Shown here: one piece after another, positions 7,982 to 14,750 of the stretch
How positions within the stretch are numbered: the first letter of the stretch is position 1
Layout of the letters: every line of letters begins with the position of its first letter
Assembly (NCBI GenBank): GCA_003561595.1
Contig: PWWF01000258.1
Location: 1-14,750 of the forward strand
Direction of reading: 5' to 3'
Length of the DNA: 14,750 nt
Origin: Paracoccaceae bacterium
GTDB taxonomy: Bacteria > Pseudomonadota > Alphaproteobacteria > Rhodobacterales > Rhodobacteraceae
Translations under genes and position numbers: made by a program
Notes under the pieces: model-generated
Told to the model about the DNA's origin: nothing
What the model saw: the letters and a program-made list of their open reading frames with translations, nothing else
Databases searched by the model: none

Positions 7982-9244
7982 ATGAATATTCTGGTGCTGG
8001 GCAGTGGCGGGCGCGAACATGCGCTGGCCTGGGCGATCATGCAGAACCCCAAATGCGACCGGCTGATCTGTGCGCCGGGCAATGCCGGGATGGACCAGAT
8101 CGCCGAATGCGCGGCGCTGGATATCCTGGATGGCAGCCGCGTGGTGCAGTTCTGCGAAGAGACGTCGATCGATTTCGTGGTGATCGGGCCAGAGGCGCCG
8201 CTGGCCGCAGGCGTGGCCGACCGGCTGCGGGCGGCGGGCATCCTGTGTTTCGGCCCCTCGGCGGCGGCGACCCGGCTGGAGGCCTCCAAGGCCTTTACCA
8301 AGGAGATCTGCGCCGCTGTTGGCGCGCCAACCGCAAGCTACGCTCATCTGACCGAGCTTGAGGCCGCGCGCGCCCATATCCGCAGCCATGGCGCGCCCAT
8401 CGTCATCAAGGCCGACGGGTTGGCGGCTGGCAAGGGCGTGATCGTGGCCCAGACCGAGGCAGAGGCGTTGGACGCCGTGGACACCATGTTCGCGGGCGAA
8501 TTCGGCGCAGCCGGCGCCGAGGTCGTGATCGAGGAATTCATGCAAGGCGAGGAGGCGTCGTTCTTCGTGCTGGTGGATGGTGAAAGCTGCCTGCCCATCG
8601 GCACCGCGCAGGACCACAAGCGCGTCGGCGAGGGTGATACTGGCCCGAATACGGGCGGGATGGGGGCCTATTCGCCCGCGCCGGTGCTGGATGACGCCAT
8701 TGCCGATGCCGCGATGGAACAGATCATCCGCCCCACCATGGCCGAGATGGCGCGCCGGGGCATGCCCTATCAGGGCGTGCTCTATGCCGGGTTGATGATC
8801 GCGGGCGGGCAACCGCGCCTGGTGGAATACAATGTGCGCTTTGGCGATCCGGAATGTCAGGTGCTGATGATGCGGCTGGGCGCGCAGGCGCTCGATCTGA
8901 TGCTGGCCTGCGCCGAGGGGCGGCTGGATCAGATGGCGGTCAACTGGGCCGATGATCATGCGATGACGGTGGTGATGGCGGCGCGCGGCTATCCCGGCGC
9001 CTATGACAAGGGCAGTGCGATCGGCGGTTTGCAAGAGTGTCCGGCAGACAGCGTCCACATGGTCTTTCACGCCGGAACCGCCAGCGCGCAGGGTCAGGTG
9101 GTGGCGACCGGCGGGCGCGTGCTGAATGTCACTGCGCGCGGGGCCAGCCTGCAAGAGGCGCGCGACCGGGCCTATGGCATGGTCGACCGGATCGACTGGC
9201 CCGAGGGGTTCTGCCGCCGCGATATCGGCTGGCGCGCGTTGTAG
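7982..9244 (+). CDS. purD: Phosphoribosylamine--glycine ligase PurD (GAR synthetase)
   Basis: Cytoplasmic ATP-grasp enzyme that joins glycine to 5-phosphoribosylamine, the second step of de novo purine synthesis. At 420 aa it has the family length. Visible motifs in order are GSGGREHALAW (7-17), IGPEAPL (68-74), the ATP-grasp KADGLAAGKGV (143-153), QDHKR...GPNTGGMGAYSP (210-232, the family signature region) and EYNVRFGDPECQ (282-293, metal and ATP binding). The start is clear: GAGGG lies about 6 bases before the ATG, which opens directly into the MNILVLGSGG nucleotide-binding strand. It is a single gene divergent from xseA. Downstream no further convincing gene follows on this strand for several kilobases. 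Confidence 0.97.
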   Translation: MNILVLGSGGREHALAWAIMQNPKCDRLICAPGNAGMDQIAECAALDILDGSRVVQFCEETSIDFVVIGPEAPLAAGVADRLRAAGILCFGPSAAATRLEASKAFTKEICAAVGAPTASYAHLTELEAARAHIRSHGAPIVIKADGLAAGKGVIVAQTEAEALDAVDTMFAGEFGAAGAEVVIEEFMQGEEASFFVLVDGESCLPIGTAQDHKRVGEGDTGPNTGGMGAYSPAPVLDDAIADAAMEQIIRPTMAEMARRGMPYQGVLYAGLMIAGGQPRLVEYNVRFGDPECQVLMMRLGAQALDLMLACAEGRLDQMAVNWADDHAMTVVMAARGYPGAYDKGSAIGGLQECPADSVHMVFHAGTASAQGQVVATGGRVLNVTARGASLQEARDRAYGMVDRIDWPEGFCRRDIGWRAL

Positions 9245-9922
9245 AGAGAGGGCTTGACCAGAGACACGGACGACGGCGCGCCTGTAAGTATCGGCGAAGC
9301 GGCCCAGCGAATGGGCCATCTTGCGCCAGAGGAAATGCCGCCCCCTGATATGGATCGTCAGCGCTTCGGCCCAGTCGGTGGCTTTTGACTTTGCGGATCG
9401 CGGGTAAAAGCCGGATGCCGCGAGCGCGGCCATGGCGACGCTGTTCAGCGCAGGCCGGCGCAGGTCGCGCGTGGACGGAACGATGGGACTGCGCCCAAGC
9501 TTTCGGGTGCCGCTTTGGTCGAACGCAGGGGGGTCATCATGTGGCACGGGCGACAGTCGGCAGCCGGGCGGTTGTGGTCAGGATGGTGCGCTGGGGGGCG
9601 GCGGGTGCCATGATCGCCGCCAGCCTGGCAGCCAGCCCGGCTCTCTGATGAGCAAGCCAGACCCGCTGTTTGACGCGCAGCGCAGCTTTGAGCAGCGTGG
9701 ACCGCTTCCGCCAGAAGCGAACCGCAAAGAGCAACCTCGCCATGACAGCGACGCCTGCAAGGATCGCCACCTGATCGAGAACGACTTTGCGAAAGCAAGA
9801 CGGCAAGACAGATTGCAGCTATGCTGCCAACCGAAGCCCTGTCGCAGGCTTCATCGCGTCACGATGATTGTCCGCACACCCTCATTGGCGCGTCTGGTTC
9901 AGAAAAACACGCCCGGCCTGGG
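9245..9922. other. 678-base stretch with no convincing gene
   Basis: Between the purD stop and the tctE stop neither strand holds an ORF with recognisable domains. Several open frames exist, but they disagree with one another, are rich in Arg, Pro and Ser, or continue as antisense to purD. The right half (about 9700-9920) looks lower in G+C than the surrounding genes by eye. It holds a possible LysR remnant, described separately, and a small inverted repeat near purD. It may be a decayed gene region. Confidence 0.6.
9301..9317 (+). repeat. Inverted repeat downstream of purD
   Basis: A perfect 6-bp inverted repeat GGCCCA/TGGGCC with a GCGAA loop lies 56 bases after the purD stop. No T-run follows, so if it ends purD transcripts it would be a pause or processing site rather than a classic intrinsic terminator. 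It could be chance. Confidence 0.3.
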
Positions 9923-9929
9923 TCAGGTG
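9780..9929 (-). pseudogene. Possible remnant of a LysR-type regulator
   Basis: Read on the minus strand from 9929, the frame gives HLTQAGRVFLNQTRQ, a stop, then NHRDAMKPATGLRLAA, a second stop, then LQSVLPSCFRKVV. This order resembles the LysR family right after its helix-turn-helix: LTxAGRxFL, a linker helix with DAxxxAxG, an LRL strand, then SVLPSxxRxF at the start of the effector domain. The N-terminal helix-turn-helix is missing. Stops fall at 9882-9884 and 9819-9821, and homology cannot be followed further down. The fragment begins where the tctE gene ends, as if a deletion joined them. This is pattern recognition by eye and may be chance. Confidence 0.3.
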
Positions 9930-11335
9930 GCCAAGGGCAGGTCAAACACGATACAGCATCCCTTGTCTTTTCGGCTAACATGAGCGGAGCCACCATGCGC
10001 TGTCGCGATAGAGCGTACGATTGCCAGACCAAGACCGCATCCTGATCCCGGCGCAACCGTTCCATCTGGCTGCGGCAATCGCATGAAGCGCTCGAAGACC
10101 TGCTCTGACGCGGCATCCGGAATTCCTGGCCCCTCATCTTCCACCGTCAGCGATACCTGCCGGTCCTGCCGGATCAGCGTGAGTGTCAACTCGCCGCCGT
10201 TGACCGCGCCATAGCGCAAGGCATTGTCGAGCAGGTTCTCGATCACCTCGCGCAGCAGGACGGAATTGCCGCGCACATTCAGCTTTTCGTCTGGGGCTTC
10301 AAGAATGATATCGACCCCTCGCTGCATGGCGGCAGGGGCGAATTTCCGCGCCATATCGGCGACCAGCCGCCCGAAATCGATCACCTCGCCATCGGCAGCG
10401 CCGGAATGATCTGCCGTCTCGAGGCTGAGCAATTGCTGGCTGAGGCGGGACAGATCGCTGGCGGCTTCGTGCAGATCGTGCAGGCGGACATCCCTTGTGT
10501 CGGGATCCTTGGTCGAGAGGGCGGCTTCGGCCTGTGCGCGTATCGCGGCGACAGGGTTGCGGATCTGATGGGCGGCATTGGCGATAAAGGCATTGCGGTG
10601 CTGTAATTCCGCCTGCAACCGCGAGAAGAGGGAATTCATCGTGCCCACCAACGGGCGCACTTCGCTGGGGACAATGCGCCGGATGGGGCCAAGCTCTGCC
10701 GGGCTGCGCAGCGAAATCGCCTGGCGCAGGTCGATCAGCGGGCGCAACCCCTGGGCGATGCCGAACCAGACGGCCGTTGCGGCCGTGACCAGCACCAACA
10801 GGAGAATACCCAAAGCCTGATTCAGAATGGTCATGCTGAGGGCGCGGCGCTGGGTGGTGGTCTGCCAGACCAGAACGGTTGTCCAGCCATCAAAGAACGG
10901 GTCGGCGATGAACTCGCGCAGCGCCACTGCGCGCACAGGCGTGTCATTATAGCTGAAGTTGAAGAAATACGGCTCGCCGCTGCGAAGCTCGGCGGGAATG
11001 ACATTGTCGGGCATATCGGTATAGCCCGCCAGTATCCGGCCATCAGCAGCCGAGACGTTATAGAAAATCGGATCCCCCATCACGCCCACGAGCGAATCCA
11101 GCAGCGCGTCCGAGACGACATCGCCCTGGGTAATGATGACCTCGCGCGCAACGACATGCGCCACGACCTTGAGCGCGTCATCATACAGCGCCTGCGACAT
11201 GGTCTGCGCCTGCCAGTAGCGCATTGCTCCTGCCATCAGGGCCACAGCGACAAGCGGCAGCAGGATCAGCACGAAGAGCCGCAGGCGCAGCGACCCCGCA
11301 AAGGGCTTGCGCGGGCGCCGGGCGGGGCGCTTCAT
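9923..11335 (-). CDS. tctE: TctE-like sensor histidine kinase
   Basis: Inner-membrane sensor kinase, 470 aa, that should phosphorylate the TctD-like regulator encoded just upstream. A basic N terminus precedes TM1 (18-37). A periplasmic sensor region follows (about 38-170, where 2CSK_N-type kinases sense), then TM2 (173-192) and a linker. The dimerisation/phosphoacceptor helix has AAHQIRNPVAAIRAQAE with His256. The ATPase domain shows the N box ENLLDNALRYG (366-376), G1 DEGPGIPD (400-407), F box VFERF (413-417) and G2 GSGCGLGLAIV (430-440). The H box and its AQAE tail are typical of TctE. The ATG overlaps the tctD stop (ATGA), so the two are translationally coupled. Because of its position the ligand is probably the substrate of the adjacent TctC-TctA transporter, such as a tricarboxylate; this is inference. 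Confidence 0.9.
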   Translation of the reverse strand: MKRPARRPRKPFAGSLRLRLFVLILLPLVAVALMAGAMRYWQAQTMSQALYDDALKVVAHVVAREVIITQGDVVSDALLDSLVGVMGDPIFYNVSAADGRILAGYTDMPDNVIPAELRSGEPYFFNFSYNDTPVRAVALREFIADPFFDGWTTVLVWQTTTQRRALSMTILNQALGILLLVLVTAATAVWFGIAQGLRPLIDLRQAISLRSPAELGPIRRIVPSEVRPLVGTMNSLFSRLQAELQHRNAFIANAAHQIRNPVAAIRAQAEAALSTKDPDTRDVRLHDLHEAASDLSRLSQQLLSLETADHSGAADGEVIDFGRLVADMARKFAPAAMQRGVDIILEAPDEKLNVRGNSVLLREVIENLLDNALRYGAVNGGELTLTLIRQDRQVSLTVEDEGPGIPDAASEQVFERFMRLPQPDGTVAPGSGCGLGLAIVRSIATAHGGSAHVSRKDKGCCIVFDLPLAT

Positions 11336-12003
11336 GTCGGGTCAACCTGCATCATGTATCCCAAGCCGCGCAGTGTGCGGATGCTCACCCCGTGCCCGTC
11401 CAGCTTGCGGCGCAGACGCGACACCAGCAGTTCGACCGCATTTGCGTCGATATCCGCGCCGATGCCATAAATCTGCTCGCCCAGATGGTCCTTGGACAAG
11501 ACCCGCCCCGGGCTGTCGGCAAATGTCTCGAACAATGCCAGTTCCCGCCTTGCAAGCGCCAGCGTGCCCGCGCTGGATATCAGACTGCGCGCGGCGCGGT
11601 CATAGGTAATGGCGCCGATCAGTTGCAACTCGCTGCGCGCATCTGCGGGGCGACGCGACAGGGCGCGGATGCGCGCGTGCAGTTCCGCCATTTCGAAAGG
11701 CTTGACCAGATAATCATCCGCCCCTGCATCCAGCCCCGCAACGCGGTCGGAAACCTGTCCCTGCGCGGTCAGCATCAGCACCGGAAAGACCTGCCCCCGC
11801 GCGCGCAGCTGACGCAGAACATCCAGCCCGCCAAGGCCCGGCAGATTCACATCCAGAATGACAAGATCCGCGCCGTTCTGCGCCAGAAAACTGTCGGCAT
11901 CCTGCCCGTTATCCAGCCAGTCAACCGCGTGACCTGCATCCTGCAGCGATTGAATCAGGGCGCGGGCCAGAATGGCGTGATCCTCTATCAGCACAATCCG
12001 CAT
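11332..12003 (-). CDS. tctD: TctD-like OmpR-family response regulator
   Basis: A 223-aa two-component response regulator. The receiver domain (1-115) has the acidic pair E7/D8, the phosphoacceptor D51 in LVILDVNLPG, T79 and K101 (LVKPF). The C-terminal winged-helix domain (about 128-220) shows LARRELALFETF, RVLSKDHL, the recognition-helix stretch NAVELLVSRLRRKL and the wing end IRTLRGLGYMM, all typical of the OmpR/PhoB class. It is the first gene of a tctD-tctE unit, overlapping tctE by 4 bases, and is divergent from tctC. In characterised Tct systems the regulator activates the transporter operon. The direct repeat at 12040-12057, in the shared control region, is the obvious candidate binding site. 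Confidence 0.92.
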   Translation of the reverse strand: MRIVLIEDHAILARALIQSLQDAGHAVDWLDNGQDADSFLAQNGADLVILDVNLPGLGGLDVLRQLRARGQVFPVLMLTAQGQVSDRVAGLDAGADDYLVKPFEMAELHARIRALSRRPADARSELQLIGAITYDRAARSLISSAGTLALARRELALFETFADSPGRVLSKDHLGEQIYGIGADIDANAVELLVSRLRRKLDGHGVSIRTLRGLGYMMQVDPT

Positions 12004-12039
12004 CGCGTTTCCTTGCCGATCTGCCCCGTATTTCGCGCC

Positions 12040-12057
12040 TTGACAGCATTCTGACAG
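12040..12057. promoter_or_regulatory. Direct-repeat operator (TctD or Pho-box-like) with -35 match
   Basis: On the plus strand TGACAG occurs at 12041-12046 and again at 12052-12057, a period of exactly 11 bases. OmpR-family regulators bind tandem half-sites with this spacing. On the minus strand it reads CTGTCAGAATGCTGTCAA, two CTGTCA halves as in the PhoB box consensus. The first copy is also part of TTGACA (12040-12045), a perfect -35 hexamer towards tctC; the best -10 at 17-bp spacing (TGCGCT, 12063-12068) is poor, which fits an activator-dependent promoter. Confidence 0.5.
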
Positions 12058-12128
12058 GTTCGTGCGCTACCCCTCGCCGCGCACAACAGGGCGTGGAGGC
12101 ACCCCTGCGACTGTGCTTAATATGACAT

Positions 12129-12134
12129 GGGAGG
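12129..12134 (+). promoter_or_regulatory. Shine-Dalgarno of tctC
   Basis: GGGAGG lies 5 bases before the ATG at 12140. It decides that start over in-frame ATGs at 12062 and 12122; the second of those would place the Shine-Dalgarno inside the coding region. Confidence 0.75.
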
Positions 12135-12139
12135 TCAAC

Positions 12140-13243
12140 ATGACACTGAAAACACCAACCCGGCGCGGGGCGCTGGGGATAATGGGTGCTGCGGCTGCGG
12201 CACTGACATTCGGCGCACCGGCGCAGGCAGAGGTGGATTTCTCCGGCCAGACTGTTGAATGGATCATCCCCTTTGGCACCGGGGGTGGGTCTGACACCTG
12301 GGCGCGCTTCAACGCACCTTTCCTGTCCCGGCATCTGCCCGGCAACCCCACCGTTGTCGTGGTAAATGAGCCGGGCGGCGGGTCCACCCGTGGCACCAAC
12401 CTGTTCGCGGCGCGCGCACAGCCGGATGGCCTGACCATCCTCGGCACCTCGGGCTCGACCCAGTTTCCCTATCTGCTGGGTGACCCGCGGGTGCGCTACG
12501 AATATCAGGACTGGTCGGTCGTGATGGTCGGCCCGACGGGCGGCGTGGCCTATGTCAGCCCATCGACCGGGGTCGAGAGCATCGACGACGTGGCCAGTCT
12601 GCAGGACCAGCGACTGACCTATGCCAGCCAGGGCGCAACCTCGCTCGATCTGGTGCCGATGCTGGCCTTCAGACTGCTGGGCTTTGATGTGAACTATGTG
12701 TTCGGCTTTGGCGGACGCGGTGACGGACGGCTCGCCTTTGAGCGCGGCGAGGTCAATATCGACTATCAGACCTCGTCGGCCTTCATCAACAATGTCACGC
12801 CGCTGATCGAGGAAGGCAGCGCCGTGCCGCTGATGTCCTGGGGTGTGCTGGACGAGGATGGCAACCCGCAGCGCGACCCGACCTTCCCGGACCTGCCGAT
12901 TATGGAAGAAGTCTATGAGATGGTGCATGGCGAGGCACCGTCAGGCCCGATGTATGAAGCCTACAAGGCGTTCAACACCGCCGGGTTCGCGGCACAGAAA
13001 ATGGTTGTCCTGCCCGAGGGTGCCTCGGAAGAACTGGTCGAGACCTATCGCCAGGCATGGCGCGATGTCTTTGACGATCCGGAGTATCAGGAAACCGTCG
13101 AGGCCGCTCTGGGCAGCTATGAGCAGGTAACCGACCGCGCGGCAGAGGCTTTGTTCGCCGCCGGGACCAATATCGACCCCGATGTGCGCGCCATGGTGGT
13201 CGAGATGCTGGCCGACGAATACAACGTCCGGCTTGGCGACTGA
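12140..13243 (+). CDS. tctC: TctC-type (Bug family) periplasmic substrate-binding protein
   Basis: Solute-binding component of a tripartite tricarboxylate transporter. The 367-aa precursor has a signal peptide with a twin arginine (TRRGALGIMGAAAAALTFG, cleavage likely after AQA at 30). Export may therefore be by Sec or Tat; the twin-arginine motif is incomplete. The mature protein opens with VEWIIPFGTGGGSDTWAR (39-56), the family beta1 and loop that contact the carboxylate. It continues with VVVNEPGGGSTRGTN (73-87), equivalent to the usual VxNxPGAGGxxG block. At about 337 mature residues it is longer than typical Bug proteins (about 300) and diverges in the C-terminal half, so the substrate cannot be named with confidence. 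It is divergent from tctDE and followed by a strong hairpin before tctA. Confidence 0.85.
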   Translation: MTLKTPTRRGALGIMGAAAAALTFGAPAQAEVDFSGQTVEWIIPFGTGGGSDTWARFNAPFLSRHLPGNPTVVVVNEPGGGSTRGTNLFAARAQPDGLTILGTSGSTQFPYLLGDPRVRYEYQDWSVVMVGPTGGVAYVSPSTGVESIDDVASLQDQRLTYASQGATSLDLVPMLAFRLLGFDVNYVFGFGGRGDGRLAFERGEVNIDYQTSSAFINNVTPLIEEGSAVPLMSWGVLDEDGNPQRDPTFPDLPIMEEVYEMVHGEAPSGPMYEAYKAFNTAGFAAQKMVVLPEGASEELVETYRQAWRDVFDDPEYQETVEAALGSYEQVTDRAAEALFAAGTNIDPDVRAMVVEMLADEYNVRLGD

Positions 13244-13253
13244 TCGCCCCTAC

Positions 13254-13284
13254 CCCCCCGAAGCCATGTGGCTTCGGGGGGTTT
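13254..13284 (+). terminator. Strong hairpin between tctC and tctA
   Basis: A perfect 12-bp stem (13254-13265 with 13270-13281: CCCCCCGAAGCC/GGCTTCGGGGGG) with a 4-base loop ATGT starts 10 bases after the tctC stop. Only three T follow (13282-13284). It is probably a partial terminator or an RNA-stabilising 3' end that lets tctC mRNA accumulate above tctA, a common pattern for binding-protein genes. Confidence 0.75.
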
Positions 13285-13288
13285 GCAT

Positions 13289-13332
13289 GCCACGGCCATA
13301 GCTCGGGGGCTTGCCCCGTGCCGGTCCGTGGC
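13289..13332 (+). promoter_or_regulatory. Nested hairpin in the tctC-tctA spacer
   Basis: GCCACGG (13289-13295) pairs with CCGTGGC (13326-13332). Enclosed between them is a second stem, CGGGG (13304-13308) with CCCCG (13314-13318) and a GCTTG loop. It ends 40 bases before the tctA start, so it does not mask the Shine-Dalgarno directly. It may block 3' exonucleases or fold in competition with the preceding hairpin. Function is inferred. Confidence 0.4.
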
Positions 13333-13372
13333 CAGACAGGTTTTCCGAACGATACTTCACCAGGGGGCCGCC

Positions 13373-14750
13373 ATGATCGATGTGTTCGTCTCTGCGCTGA
13401 CCAATATCCTGACGCTGCAGCATCTGGGCTACATGATGATCGGTGTGATCGTCGGGCTGATGATCGGCGTGTTTCCCGGGCTGGGCGGGATTGCCGGGTT
13501 GTCGCTGATGATCCCGTTTCTTTACGGCATGGACACGACATCGGCGCTGGCCATGCTGATCGGGCTGGTGGCGGTGATCCCGACCTCGGACACATTTGCC
13601 AGCGTGCTGATGGGGATACCCGGGTCATCCGCGTCACAGGCGACCGTGCTGGACGGGTTTCCGATGGCCAAGAAGGGTCAGGCGGCGCGGGCACTCTCGG
13701 CAGCGTTTTTCGCTTCGCTGGTGGGGGGGCTGATCGGGGCCGTGGTGCTGACAGGCTTTGTTCTGGTCGCCCGACCTGTGATTCTGGCTTTTTCCTCGGC
13801 CGAATTATTCATGCTCTCGGTCTTTGGTCTGTCGATGGTCGGGGTGCTGGCGGGCAAATCGCTGGTCAAGGGCGTGGCCGCCTGCGCGCTGGGGCTGATC
13901 ATCGGATCGATCGGCGGGGCGCCGGCCACGGGCGAGTTCCGCATGGTCTTTGATGTGGACTATCTTTATGACGGGATCCCGCTGATCATCATCGGTCTGG
14001 GCTTGTTTGCCGTGCCCGAGATTGTTGATCTGTTGCGTCGCGACCGCTCGATCTCGCAACATGCAACGCTTGGCGCGGGCTGGTTCGACGGTATCCGCGA
14101 TGTGATGCGCAACTGGTGGCTGACACTGCGCTGCTCCGGCATCGGCTCGATGATCGGGGCCATTCCGGGCCTGGGCGGCACAGTTGTTGACTGGATCGCC
14201 TATGGCCATGCAGTGCAATCAACCAAGAAGGACCCGAAATTCGGCGAAGGCGATGTGCGCGGGGTGATCGCGCCCGAGTCGGCCAATAACGCCAAAGAGG
14301 GCGGTGGGCTGCTGCCCACCCTGCTGTTCGGCATCCCTGGCGGAGGTGCGATGGCGGTGTTTCTGGGCGGTATGGTGCTTTTGGGCATCCAGCCGGGTCC
14401 GTCAATGGTGGGCAGCAATCTGGACCTGACCTATACGATCATCTGGTCACTGGCGCTGGCGAATGTGCTGGGCGCGGGGCTGTGCATCGCGCTTGCCATC
14501 CCGATTTCCAAGCTCACGCTGATTCCGTTCAAGCTGCTCGCGCCTTTCATGATCGCTGTGATCTGCTTTGCCGCGTTTCAGGCCACGCGCACGCTGGACG
14601 ATCTGATCGTGCTGCTGGCGGCTGGGGTTCTGGGCGTCTATATGCGCCGCTTCGGCTGGCCGCGCCCGGCGCTGCTGATCGGCTTCGTTCTGGCAACGCA
14701 GGCCGAGACCTATCTCTATCAGGCCGTGCAATTCTACGGCTGGGAATTCC
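13373..14750 (+). CDS. tctA: TctA-type large permease of a tripartite tricarboxylate transporter (3' end cut by window)
   Basis: Large inner-membrane subunit, with about 12 hydrophobic segments expected in the family. 459 residues are visible with no stop before the window ends. Diagnostic paired motifs of the two halves are present: GVFPGLGGIAG (32-42) and GAIPGLGGTVVDWIAYG (262-278), plus GIPGSSAS (81-88), APESANNAKEGGGLLPTLLFGIPG (300-323, given as two joined blocks APESANNA and LLPTLLFGIPG). AGGGGG about 5 bases before the ATG at 13373 supports the start. It takes solute from the TctC protein and imports it with Na+ or H+. The usual small subunit gene tctB is not between tctC and tctA. 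The end of the visible part departs from the common GFVLGxxxExxLR motif, so a fused C-terminal TctB-like domain, or a tctB downstream, is possible. Confidence 0.93.
   Translation, partial: MIDVFVSALTNILTLQHLGYMMIGVIVGLMIGVFPGLGGIAGLSLMIPFLYGMDTTSALAMLIGLVAVIPTSDTFASVLMGIPGSSASQATVLDGFPMAKKGQAARALSAAFFASLVGGLIGAVVLTGFVLVARPVILAFSSAELFMLSVFGLSMVGVLAGKSLVKGVAACALGLIIGSIGGAPATGEFRMVFDVDYLYDGIPLIIIGLGLFAVPEIVDLLRRDRSISQHATLGAGWFDGIRDVMRNWWLTLRCSGIGSMIGAIPGLGGTVVDWIAYGHAVQSTKKDPKFGEGDVRGVIAPESANNAKEGGGLLPTLLFGIPGGGAMAVFLGGMVLLGIQPGPSMVGSNLDLTYTIIWSLALANVLGAGLCIALAIPISKLTLIPFKLLAPFMIAVICFAAFQATRTLDDLIVLLAAGVLGVYMRRFGWPRPALLIGFVLATQAETYLYQAVQFYGWEF

Noticed and set aside
7943..9547. Minus-strand open frame of 534 codons across purD
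   Set aside because: It is antisense to a clear PurD for most of its length and shows no family motif. Only its first part, beyond purD, is discussed as an unexplained patch.
9432..9983. Plus-strand open frame of 183 codons downstream of purD
   Set aside because: Gly/Arg/Pro-rich composition that changes character along its length, no start signal, no domain, and it runs antisense into the end of tctE.
12118..12123. TAATAT as a -10 box for tctC
   Set aside because: It would start transcription at or inside the Shine-Dalgarno at 12129-12134, and no -35 lies 17 bases upstream.
11921..12928. Minus-strand open frame of 335 codons across tctC
   Set aside because: Antisense to tctC and the control region, low-complexity composition, and it runs into the tctD start in another frame.

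Overview
This window is ordinary GC-rich chromosome (roughly two thirds G+C by eye) of an alphaproteobacterium, most likely a member of the Rhodobacteraceae (Rhodobacter/Roseobacter group). The grounds are the gene set and order (dapF-mtaB, a yqgE/ftsY convergent pair, purD divergent from xseA), the codon usage, the FtsY and MtaB sequences, and a T-rich intergenic element at about 6458-6490 that I recall recurring in that family. There is no rRNA, tRNA, CRISPR array, intact insertion sequence or phage gene.

Left part (1-6430). dapF (lysine/peptidoglycan precursor synthesis) and mtaB (tRNA t6A methylthiolation) overlap by ATGA and form one operon. They converge on a gene for an exported stand-alone protein like the N-terminal domain of DsbD. 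Divergent from that is yqgE, which runs tail to tail, with a 10-bp overlap, into ftsY (signal recognition particle receptor). Divergent from ftsY is a membrane di-iron hydroxylase of the AlkB/XylM class, followed 9 bases later by a small secreted protein of unknown function. The pair ends in a weak hairpin plus a T-rich element.

Middle (6431-9922). xseA (exonuclease VII large subunit, minus strand) and purD (purine synthesis, plus strand) are divergent across 70 bases that hold a plausible sigma-70 promoter with a perfect 10-bp palindrome in its spacer. After purD come about 680 bases with no convincing gene. On the minus strand, just past the end of the histidine kinase gene, a short stretch with in-frame stops looks like a decayed LysR-type regulator.

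Right part (9923-14750). This is a citrate/tricarboxylate-type tripartite transport locus with its own two-component system. tctD and tctE (response regulator and histidine kinase, ATGA overlap, minus strand) are divergent from tctC (periplasmic binding protein) and tctA (large permease, cut by the window end). The divergent control region carries a direct repeat with an 11-bp period, the spacing OmpR-family regulators use. No tctB lies between tctC and tctA. Instead there is a strong 12-bp hairpin and a second nested hairpin, which probably set the ratio of binding protein to permease.

I found no convincing new multi-gene system. The most worthwhile leads are the TctD/Pho-box-like site, the missing tctB with inter-gene hairpins, the stand-alone DsbD-N protein, the divergent AlkB with its secreted neighbour, and the decayed region after purD.
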